Part shown: in pieces, positions 46,912-54,824 of the stretch | How the letters are laid out: each line of letters opens with the position of its first letter | Position numbering within the stretch: the stretch's first letter is position 1 | NCBI GenBank assembly: GCA_965217205.1 | Contig: OZ244254.1 | Coordinates: 1,054,001-1,118,000 of the forward strand | Source: Maricaulis sp947259345 | Lineage (GTDB): Bacteria; Pseudomonadota; Alphaproteobacteria; Caulobacterales; Maricaulaceae | DNA length: 64,000 nucleotides | Reading direction: 5' to 3' | The notes under the pieces: model-generated | What the model was told of the DNA's origin: nothing | Database searches by the model: none | The model's input: only the letters and a program-made list of their open reading frames with translations | Program-made: the position numbers and the translations under genes

Positions 46912-48351
46912 TCATTGCGGCGCGGCTGACAGCGTCAGCGCTCGTGCCCCCCATGACGCTGTCAGTCGTGGGCCGGTTTCCATCATCTCCATATGGATGT
47001 CCGCTAGTCCGACCGGGGTCGCCAGCAGCCAGACCGAATGACCGGCCTGAGACGATAACGCAAAAAGCGGGTAGGGACGGCTCGCCGGGTTAAAACCGGC
47101 GAGCCAGACTTCCAGCCCGCCATCCAGCTCGAGCGTACCCAGGCACAGTCCGTCGCGCTCATTCAGGATCAGCCTGGCGGTCATCGCTTGACCATCAAAG
47201 TAACCCGCCAATGGCAGGTCCGTCTCCGGACAGCCTGCGCGGCTGTCGAGCGGGCGTGTTTCAAGGACGGGCGCAGCGAGCAGGGCGGCTGTCCGGTCGA
47301 TCTGGGCGACCCAGCCCGAATTCGCCAGAAGCGCAACAGCAATGGACTCCTCGGGATAGACAAGGAGGGCGGAGCGCCCTCCGACAATTACGCCTGTGTG
47401 GAAGGCGACTTCGCGGGACAGCGGGTCGGTCATGCGCCGCCAGCCCAGGCCCACTCTGTAGCCGCGATCACTGACGACTTGTCCGTCCACAAGCCGGGTC
47501 GTCGCCTGCAGCGTGTCCCAGGTCTCCGGTGGGGTCAGCGCCGGATCGAGATGGCCGAGCCCGAAGCGGGCGACATCACCTGCGCTCGCCCGCATCCCGG
47601 CACCGCCCCAGCTATAGCTGTAATCGCGAACCGGGGCCGGGCGCGCGACTCCATCCGTCAATGTGTGAAGCGTGGTCATGCTCTCAGGCCGGTGCGCCAA
47701 ATCATCGGGACCGGTTTCCGGCAGGCCAAAGGGCTGCAGGATCTCGGTGGCGAGCAGGTCCGGATAGACCCGGCCCGTGGCGGCTTCGATCACCGCCGTC
47801 AACAAGGTGTAGCCGAAACTTGAATAGTGATAGCGCGTCCCCGGCTCGGCGAGCAGGGGGCGATCCGCGAAGATGGCCAGCGCCTCGATCGCAGTATCAT
47901 AGTGCCGGGTGTAGAGATCCGGCCAGCGATCCGCCTCGGTATAGTGACCCACCCCGGAGATATGCGCGGCCAGCTGGCGGCCCGTGACGCGGCCCAGTCG
48001 GGGCGACAGGTCAGGCAGAAAGTCAGATGCCGGTGCGTCGAGATCGAAACGCCCCTCCTGGTGCAGGCGCGCGGCAAGGGAGGCGAGATAGAGTTTCGAT
48101 ACACTCGCCAGCCGGAACTGGGTGGCCGGTGTGACGGGGCGGGCTTGCGCGATGTCAGACAGGCCACTGGTCAGAGTGAGACCCTGGTCCGGCGCTATCG
48201 CGATGGCCAGGGACAGGCCGGGCACACCGCTGACCTCCCGAACGGCATCAAGGGCGGCCTGCGCGGTTTGTTCCGACCATGCGGTCTGTTCGGGGGCCAG
48301 ACTGGCGGCTTGCAGGCTGGCAAGGGCGAGAGCGGCTGTCAGGGCGGTCAT
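46912..48351 (-). CDS. Serine hydrolase, beta-lactamase-like
   Basis: A 479-residue secreted protein with a signal peptide (MTALTAALALASLQAASLA). The SxxK motif is SVSK (in RLASVSKLY) and the second element is YHYSSFGY. A C-terminal domain of about 100 residues follows the hydrolase fold. It probably acts on a peptide or ester in the periplasm. The ATG overlaps the stop of the upstream YD-like protein (ATGA), so the two are made together. Confidence 0.83.
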   Translation of the reverse strand: MTALTAALALASLQAASLAPEQTAWSEQTAQAALDAVREVSGVPGLSLAIAIAPDQGLTLTSGLSDIAQARPVTPATQFRLASVSKLYLASLAARLHQEGRFDLDAPASDFLPDLSPRLGRVTGRQLAAHISGVGHYTEADRWPDLYTRHYDTAIEALAIFADRPLLAEPGTRYHYSSFGYTLLTAVIEAATGRVYPDLLATEILQPFGLPETGPDDLAHRPESMTTLHTLTDGVARPAPVRDYSYSWGGAGMRASAGDVARFGLGHLDPALTPPETWDTLQATTRLVDGQVVSDRGYRVGLGWRRMTDPLSREVAFHTGVIVGGRSALLVYPEESIAVALLANSGWVAQIDRTAALLAAPVLETRPLDSRAGCPETDLPLAGYFDGQAMTARLILNERDGLCLGTLELDGGLEVWLAGFNPASRPYPLFALSSQAGHSVWLLATPVGLADIHMEMMETGPRLTASWGARALTLSAAPQ

Positions 48352-49745
48352 GGCTGGCGTCCTTCCATGTCGACACCCTCGTCGGTCACCCGGTCCACCA
48401 CGCCGCTCAGGCCGTGATAGCTGAAATGGCGCGCATGCCACCCGTCGCTTCGATGCGCGACAGGTGAGCCGGCGGCGTCGAAGAGGCGCGTTACGACCCG
48501 TCGACCTCGAGCATCATAGGCGTGCTCGATACGGTGCGCCCCGCTGTCGCTCCGATCAGTGGGCAGGCCGTCGGGGTCAAAGAAGCGCTCTTCAATCAAC
48601 CGGCCGTAGGCATCATGGTCGCGGCGCCGCTCTGCAAAGCCACCACGCGGGTGCAGGGCCGGGCGCCCATCTGCGTGAAAGAGCGCAAGGCCCGTTTGGT
48701 GGAGCCCGTTCTCGGACCATTGATAGGTGTAATAGCTGTAGCCATTTCGGGGATTGTCGAGCGGTGTGGCACCATCGAGGGCAAAGTTGCTGCGCCGGAT
48801 CACATTGCCGAAGCGGTCATGCTCACTCCGTGTCACGCCCCAGCCATAGTCGGAGACCATGGGCCGACCAGCGGCGTCCTGGTGATGCTGGGAGATTTGT
48901 AGGCCGTTTGCATCATAACCGATCTGCCCGCGGGCGACGCCGGGTCCATTGCCGACAGCGCGAGCGCCGGTCTCATCAAGCACGTTCCAGGCGCGCATAT
49001 CGCCATTGGCAGCAAATTCAAGGCGGTCCTGAGCGGCATTGAGTTCATTCAGGGTCAGGCGATCGCCATCGCCGTAATTCTCCATCAAGGCGAGATAACC
49101 GCCCGGTCCGTAATGAAGCCGGATGTCGTGGAAGGGGAAGCCGCGCCGGAGAGGCGCCGGTTGACCATCCAGACCTTCGCGGTGTTCGTGCACTGTGCCG
49201 TCTGGCGCTATCGTCCATTCATAGAGGCCGACACCCCAATGGGTCTCGGTCGGCGCGTCGTCGATCGCGCGAAAGCGCAGACTCTGGCGGTAGCCGCGGC
49301 TGTCGAGGCTGAAAACGGCTTCAAAGACACTGCCATTGACGGCGATGCGGTTGCCGTGGCGATCAAAATAATGGCGGGTTTCCCGTCCGTCTGCGTAGTC
49401 GATATCGATCCTGGGCGCCTCGAAATAGTAGTTCGCCGTTGTGTTGAGATCACGGATCCGCTCACCGAGCCGGAAGCTGACCCGGACCGGGCGGCCTTCG
49501 GCATCGTATTCAAATCGGTAATGATTGCGCTCGCGGGCGGCTTCGGCTGTCATCGGGTGGAGGCCGACGAGATCAGCAAAGGGTGTTTCCCGAAAGGGCA
49601 GGGTGCTGAACCATGCGAGATGGACTGCATCCGGGTGCCGGTCGCTTACGCTTTGACCACGGGCCGGAACGGTCGCGACGAGGCAGAGCAAGAGCAGGAT
49701 GAAGGTCGCTTCAGCGACCCGGCATCCCCATTTGGTAGAAGACAT
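48348..49745 (-). CDS. Secreted YD-repeat-like protein of unknown function
   Basis: A 465-residue protein with a signal peptide ending ARG/QS. It contains many short units of the form Y-D-x-x-G-R (YDAEGRPVRV, YFDRHGNRIA, YDANGLQIS, HDRFGNVIRR, HDAYGRLIEE, YDARGRRVVT), the pattern of RHS/YD repeats, but far shorter than RHS toxins and with no toxin tip. Such repeats build beta-sheet shells or bind carbohydrate. Coupled to a serine hydrolase gene and divergent from a CadC-like regulator 78 bases away. Function not recognised. Confidence 0.75.
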   Translation of the reverse strand: MSSTKWGCRVAEATFILLLLCLVATVPARGQSVSDRHPDAVHLAWFSTLPFRETPFADLVGLHPMTAEAARERNHYRFEYDAEGRPVRVSFRLGERIRDLNTTANYYFEAPRIDIDYADGRETRHYFDRHGNRIAVNGSVFEAVFSLDSRGYRQSLRFRAIDDAPTETHWGVGLYEWTIAPDGTVHEHREGLDGQPAPLRRGFPFHDIRLHYGPGGYLALMENYGDGDRLTLNELNAAQDRLEFAANGDMRAWNVLDETGARAVGNGPGVARGQIGYDANGLQISQHHQDAAGRPMVSDYGWGVTRSEHDRFGNVIRRSNFALDGATPLDNPRNGYSYYTYQWSENGLHQTGLALFHADGRPALHPRGGFAERRRDHDAYGRLIEERFFDPDGLPTDRSDSGAHRIEHAYDARGRRVVTRLFDAAGSPVAHRSDGWHARHFSYHGLSGVVDRVTDEGVDMEGRQP

Positions 49746-49823
49746 GTCAAAACTCCGGGATGGCTAGGTCGGCTCAGGCTAGGCTTGGCATGTCGCGATG
49801 CACGTGAAGTGGAGTGAAGATCG

Positions 49824-51014
49824 GTGAAGACAGGGCGAGAGGCTGTCCAGGAACTGCGGATTGACCGCGCGCGACGACAGGTCAGCCTGTCAGGTCAGGC
49901 ACTCGAATTGTCGGATCTCAGCTATCGATTCCTCGTGACCCTGGCCGCGGCTGCGCCGGATAGTGTGGCTGTCGACAGACTGCATGCTGAGGTTTGGGGC
50001 GAGGTTCAGATTGGACCGGATACCATCAAACAGCGCGCGCGCCTGCTTCGTGAGAGTCTGCGACAGGCCGGCCTTGCCGGCGATCCTGTGCCCTCTGACC
50101 GGCATCGCGGGTACCGACTTGATGTGCCGGTCCTGTTTGCGTCAGCGGATGAACAGTCGCGGCCGGATTACCGGCGACTGGGTCTGGTTCTGGGCGCAAC
50201 GGTGATGGTGTTCGTTGTGGCGCTCCTGATGCTTTGGCCGCGCTCGGCGCCTGCAGCGCTGATCGTCAGCTATGCGGCAGGCGAGCCGGCGACCGAGGTG
50301 CTGGCGGAGAGTGTGGCCGCCCAATTCGCCGCGCTCCAGGGGATTGATGTTGTCGAAGCGGCGCCGTCTGCCGGGCGCGTGCGCCTGGATCTGACCCTTG
50401 AAGGGCACGGTGAGACGCGCCGGATACGTCTGCGCCTGACCGACCGCCGCGACGGTCGCCTGATCGCTTCCGAGCTCTATGATTTCCCGTCCACTGCAGA
50501 TCTGGATGTCAGTGACCGTATTGCAGCGCATTTCGTCGTGCGCATGCAAGACCGTCTGGCCGCCGCCTATCCTGACCAGATTCTCGCCGGAATGGCGCTG
50601 TCCGAAGACGCGCGAGAACTGTATCTTGAGGCGCTCAGTGCCATGGCCTTCGGGCACGAAGCGGGCCTCCTGGTCGCCTGGGAGAAACTGGACTTGGCGA
50701 TCGCGGCGGAACCGGACTTCGCGGCGGCGCATGCGCGCCTGGCGCTGGTGCTGGCCCGGTTGAGCCGGATGGGCGAGGGGGATGGCGCCCTCGCGGATCA
50801 GGCTCGGCGTCATGCCGAAACAGCCTTTCGCCTTGCGCCGTTGGATGCGGGGTCTGAGCGCGCCATGGGTATGGCGCTCTGGGTCGGTGGGGAGCTGGAC
50901 CAGGCGCGTGAACACCTTCTGAGGGCTGAGCAGTCACTTGCATTTCTGGCCCGCGACCTGGCCGCGCTGGAGAGGGAGCGCGAGGTTGCATCGCAAGGCG
51001 CAGACCGACCCTGA
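49824..51014 (+). CDS. CadC-like membrane regulator (winged helix, TM, periplasmic domain)
   Basis: A 396-residue protein. Residues 10-100 form an OmpR/CadC-type winged helix ending DRHRGYRLDVPV. One transmembrane helix follows (119-139). The C-terminal part (145-390) is Ala-rich and TPR-like. ToxR/CadC-type proteins bind DNA from the membrane. The start is GTG with GGAG nine bases upstream. It lies between a divergent YD-protein/hydrolase pair and a downstream secreted-protein/vWA pair and may control either or both. Confidence 0.82.
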   Translation: MKTGREAVQELRIDRARRQVSLSGQALELSDLSYRFLVTLAAAAPDSVAVDRLHAEVWGEVQIGPDTIKQRARLLRESLRQAGLAGDPVPSDRHRGYRLDVPVLFASADEQSRPDYRRLGLVLGATVMVFVVALLMLWPRSAPAALIVSYAAGEPATEVLAESVAAQFAALQGIDVVEAAPSAGRVRLDLTLEGHGETRRIRLRLTDRRDGRLIASELYDFPSTADLDVSDRIAAHFVVRMQDRLAAAYPDQILAGMALSEDARELYLEALSAMAFGHEAGLLVAWEKLDLAIAAEPDFAAAHARLALVLARLSRMGEGDGALADQARRHAETAFRLAPLDAGSERAMGMALWVGGELDQAREHLLRAEQSLAFLARDLAALEREREVASQGADRP

Positions 51015-51078
51015 TCGTCGGATTGATTGCCGGAACCGGTCCCGCGCGTTAACCTTTGAGCCGAAATGGGGAGGTTGC

Positions 51079-51834
51079 ATGCCGGGTTCCAGACCATGCT
51101 ATGCCTTGTGGTTCGCGGTCGCACTGGTCATTCAGGGCGCCGTCCCGGCCGTATCTGCCCAGCCGCCCGAGGAAGCGACCGAGCCGGATGCGCGCTCAGA
51201 CGAGGCCGCCAATCCTGCCATCGACGAGCCCGAAGGCGCTTCGCTGACCGACGCCGAGTTGGCCCTGCTGGCCGCGATCCGGGCTGCCGGCCCGATCGAG
51301 CCCGCCACGGAACGTCCCTGTCCCTTCGGAACCTATGGACCACCGCTGAACGTCCGCGACCCGGATGTCGGTGAGTCCGGCATAGAGATCTTCGACCCCT
51401 GCGGATTGCGCTTCACGGACCTGTCGGGGCGATGGGAAATGTCGGGCAGCTTCCAGCTGATTGCTTATCATGAACAGCGCGGCGGCGCGCTCGAGATGCG
51501 CTTTACCCATGTCGACCCGGAGAATGATTACTACGCGGTCTGGGGCTATATGTTCGGTGATGAGTGGCTGATCGGACAGGTCTCGCCAGATCGCGTCGAC
51601 CTGCTTGCGATCATTCGGTATCCAGAACGCATGAGAGACACTTGCCCGGACCAATGGGAGGCGCCGTTTCCGGTGCACTCGGTTCATTTTGGCTTCAGCG
51701 AAAGCGGGCAGGTCCGGATCGACGGAGCCCGCATCCGCAACAATCTCTCCACCCGTTGCGAGACGAGCTACATCAACACCGTGACGGACAGCTATGTCCG
51801 CGAAACTGCGGGCGTTCGATCATGGATGGATTGA
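51079..51834 (+). CDS. Secreted protein of unknown function, coupled to vWA protein
   Basis: A 251-residue protein with a signal peptide (MPGSRPCYALWFAVALVIQG, ending VSA/Q). An acidic linker follows, then a compact domain (about 100-251) with five cysteines and the stretch GRWEMSGSFQLIAYHEQRGG. GGGGAGG precedes the ATG. Its end overlaps the start of the 995-residue vWA protein by 13 bases, which suggests that the products act together. No family recognised. Confidence 0.75.
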   Translation: MPGSRPCYALWFAVALVIQGAVPAVSAQPPEEATEPDARSDEAANPAIDEPEGASLTDAELALLAAIRAAGPIEPATERPCPFGTYGPPLNVRDPDVGESGIEIFDPCGLRFTDLSGRWEMSGSFQLIAYHEQRGGALEMRFTHVDPENDYYAVWGYMFGDEWLIGQVSPDRVDLLAIIRYPERMRDTCPDQWEAPFPVHSVHFGFSESGQVRIDGARIRNNLSTRCETSYINTVTDSYVRETAGVRSWMD

Positions 51835-54809
51835 CCCGACACGTCACATCCTTGCGCGCCGGTATCGCGGCCTTGGTACTGCTCGCCGTGCTCCTCTGGA
51901 TTTTGATGGGCAATGATGGCGCGCGCGACCGGCAGCTCGACTTGCTGGGACTCCTGCAGGCCGCCGAAGCGGATTATGCCGCGCCGGGGTTGAGCGTGGC
52001 CGAGGCGGCTCCTGTCCTGGCCACGCCGGAGGCCAGTCTGGCTTTTGTGCGCGACCGGGTCTGGCTGCAACAGTATGAGGGCCGCGGACTTTCACCGGAT
52101 GATGTAATGATTCTGCGCGGCGCGAACGCGGCCGATCAGGCCGTGTTGTTGGCAGCTCTGCTGGAATCGCAGGGATTGCCTGTGCGTATGCGCGGCGCTG
52201 GTTGGCCCGATGCAGACCCGGTCATTGGCACGGTCGAGACAGATCGACGCGACAGTCTGACCGCGCTCTATGAAGCGCTTGGTGTTGATGAGGCGGCCGC
52301 CCGCCAGGCTGTGCTCGCTCAGGCCAGTGCGGTCCCGGCGGAATTGCGCGCGGCGTTTGAGCGGTCGGAAGAGCGCCTCGCCGGCCATCTCCGCCTTGAT
52401 CCGTCCGACACATGGCAGGGGCCAGGCCAGGCCTGGGTCTGGGTGGAGTTTTTGCAAGACGGCGCCTGGCAGGTTGCCGATCCTGTTTTTCCGGGTCTCG
52501 ACCGTCCGGATGACGCCTCGGCCTGGCGGGATCCTGGATTGACCGCGACAGAGATTGCCGTGGACCTCGTGACACCCGGTGGCGGGCGTGAGCGTGTGCT
52601 TGACTGGCGCGGAAGCATGTCGGAGGAGCCGGTTCTGCGTTTTCTGCCGGCCGCTCAGCTGCAGGCCTTCCTGACCAGCGCGCCGGGTGAGCTGGACGTC
52701 CCGGCCTGGCGGCCGGTGATCGCTGGCGCGGGCGATCCGGTTGCCGGGCGCGCTTTCAGCTCTGGCGGGAATATCCTGCCGCTGGCCGCCGATGGGCCAA
52801 CGAGTCTCGCGTCGGGCTTGCCGCCGGCGCCCGCGGTCACGCAGGTTACGCTGGCGGGGATCGATACCGCGGACTGGCCGGAGGTCGGTCTGACCCTTCA
52901 GACCGATACGCCGGCGGGTGCGCGGTGGTATGCTCCTCATCTTGGCCTTGAAGTTGAGGGCCAAGCCCTCACTCCCCGCATCACGGCGCAGCCACAAAGC
53001 TCGCCGCGCATCGTCTTCATCACCGATGTTTCTCCGTCCATGATCGACGAGGGAAATCTTTTCTCAGCCGGTCTGCTCGGGCGAGGCCTGGTGGAGGCCA
53101 TGGGGCGCATGGATCGGTTTGTCGCAATTTCCGCAGCCGGAGAGCCGCAGCTCGCAGCCGGTGATCAACTCTATTTCCAGCGTCGGGATGCGGTACTGGC
53201 CTATAATTCCGGCCTGATTGTTCGCGAAGGCGACAATCTCGCCGCGGCGCTGGAAATGGCTGCCGAAGTGGCGCGTGGGGATTCTGTTTTCCTCGTCATG
53301 ACCGATGGCGAGCTGGGCGCCGACTTCGCCGCCGTTCAGTCTGCCATTGCGACCCTTCCGGGCCGCGTCTTCGGCGTAGTGCCGGAGACGCAGACCGCAC
53401 GTTTCCAGGGCGTGTTTGATCGGGTCTGGGCCTTGCCCGAGGACAGCCATCCCGATGCGACCATTGCTTCGATCCGCCGGGCCCTCGGGACCCAGCTGGA
53501 GATCCGCTACACCGCTCCCTTCGCCACCGCCGGGGACACGCAAAGCATGACGCTCGCCCTCGGTGAAGGTGATCTGGCGGTCAGCGGCGAGTACGCGGTT
53601 CCGGAAACCGGCGCGGCGTCAGCGGCGCGGTTGGAATTGCAGGTCAGACGGGGCGCGCAGTCCCTCGGCGGGCGGCGCACCCTGATTGAACTGGGGCGCG
53701 ATGGAAGCCAGGACGAGCTACTGGGCAGTCGCGCGATCTTCCTCGCGGGAGGCCAGTTCGCGCCCGAAGCGCTCTATCGCCGCTATTTCGCGGAGTGGCG
53801 GCTCGAGCTCGAAACCCGCCTTGCGCGCGAGTCAGGCACGGCGGAGACCCTGCCGAGCCCGGTCGGGCCAAGCCTCGACGGTCTGGCCACCAGCAATGGT
53901 CTGATCGGGCAGGTGGATTATCTGTTGGGTGAGCGCGCCGTGCGGCGTGAGCCGCTCGTCACGCTGCGCGCTGCGGTCGTGGATATCATTGACGCGGAGA
54001 CGGCAGATCTCGTGCGCAGGCTCGATGTTCTACACGACGGGCATGCGCGTCATGCGGATGGCCGGATCTCGCCGCGTCTCGGTCTGGCCCTGGCCGTTGC
54101 GGAGGCGGAGGTGTTGGACGGCGACGGCGTTAATGCATTGATGGAAAGTGCGGCAGATCTGGTGATGATTGACCCGGATACAGCCCTGCCGGCCGAATGG
54201 CCGGCCAATATTGCGCGCGTCCTGTCAGAGCGCGGGGGCAGCCTGCTGGCGACACCGGACGGACAGGCCGGCTGGTTGATCGATCGAAATGGCGCGCTTG
54301 AGGCCCGCTTTTTCGCGCCTGAAGTGAAGGGCGCGCGAGCGCGGCAGGCAATCGATGAATTCGCGCGTATCCGGCGCATGCTGACGGTGCTGGGGATAAC
54401 AGCCAGTGGTGTCGGGTCTCCGCTGGGCGTGAGTGGGGCCCAGTTGGGTGGTATTGTGGGGATTCTCGACACCAATCTGCGGCTTTGGTGCTACTCGACG
54501 GTCATGCTTGGCTTTGTCACGGACGCGATGGAGACCGGTGAGCTGGACGCGAATGCCGAGGCCGCGGCGGCGGAAGGGTGTCAGATCGATCCGAGCGATA
54601 TTTATGCCGAGTATTTTGCCGCCTTCGGCAAGGGCTATGTCACGGGTGCGATGGGGGATCGCGCGACAGATGCGGTCAAGGGAATTGCCGGCGGTACGCT
54701 GCCGGCGTTTACCGAAACCCTCGTCAATACGGAGGCTGGGGTCCTGATTGAACTCAGCGGAATTGGCGATCCGATCAGCGACGCGCTCAAGCACGTCATT
54801 TACGACTGA
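51822..54809 (+). CDS. Membrane-anchored vWA protein with degenerate transglutaminase-like domain
   Basis: A 995-residue protein with an N-terminal transmembrane anchor (residues 12-30). Residues 80-222 look like a transglutaminase core (LLAALLESQGLPVRMRG, then AWVWVEFLQDGAWQVADP). The catalytic Cys position is Asn102 and the His position is Gln203; only Asp220 remains. A von Willebrand A domain starts near 395: MIDAS D402-x-S404-x-S406 and the late Asp in LVMTDGE (495). The last 350 residues are unassigned and mostly helical. The ATG at 51822 overlaps the previous gene; the upstream frame is a shadow. Probably a periplasmic binding or scaffold protein rather than an enzyme. Confidence 0.8.
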   Translation: MDGLTRHVTSLRAGIAALVLLAVLLWILMGNDGARDRQLDLLGLLQAAEADYAAPGLSVAEAAPVLATPEASLAFVRDRVWLQQYEGRGLSPDDVMILRGANAADQAVLLAALLESQGLPVRMRGAGWPDADPVIGTVETDRRDSLTALYEALGVDEAAARQAVLAQASAVPAELRAAFERSEERLAGHLRLDPSDTWQGPGQAWVWVEFLQDGAWQVADPVFPGLDRPDDASAWRDPGLTATEIAVDLVTPGGGRERVLDWRGSMSEEPVLRFLPAAQLQAFLTSAPGELDVPAWRPVIAGAGDPVAGRAFSSGGNILPLAADGPTSLASGLPPAPAVTQVTLAGIDTADWPEVGLTLQTDTPAGARWYAPHLGLEVEGQALTPRITAQPQSSPRIVFITDVSPSMIDEGNLFSAGLLGRGLVEAMGRMDRFVAISAAGEPQLAAGDQLYFQRRDAVLAYNSGLIVREGDNLAAALEMAAEVARGDSVFLVMTDGELGADFAAVQSAIATLPGRVFGVVPETQTARFQGVFDRVWALPEDSHPDATIASIRRALGTQLEIRYTAPFATAGDTQSMTLALGEGDLAVSGEYAVPETGAASAARLELQVRRGAQSLGGRRTLIELGRDGSQDELLGSRAIFLAGGQFAPEALYRRYFAEWRLELETRLARESGTAETLPSPVGPSLDGLATSNGLIGQVDYLLGERAVRREPLVTLRAAVVDIIDAETADLVRRLDVLHDGHARHADGRISPRLGLALAVAEAEVLDGDGVNALMESAADLVMIDPDTALPAEWPANIARVLSERGGSLLATPDGQAGWLIDRNGALEARFFAPEVKGARARQAIDEFARIRRMLTVLGITASGVGSPLGVSGAQLGGIVGILDTNLRLWCYSTVMLGFVTDAMETGELDANAEAAAAEGCQIDPSDIYAEYFAAFGKGYVTGAMGDRATDAVKGIAGGTLPAFTETLVNTEAGVLIELSGIGDPISDALKHVIYD

Positions 54810-54824
54810 CTGGCGGGATGAAAC

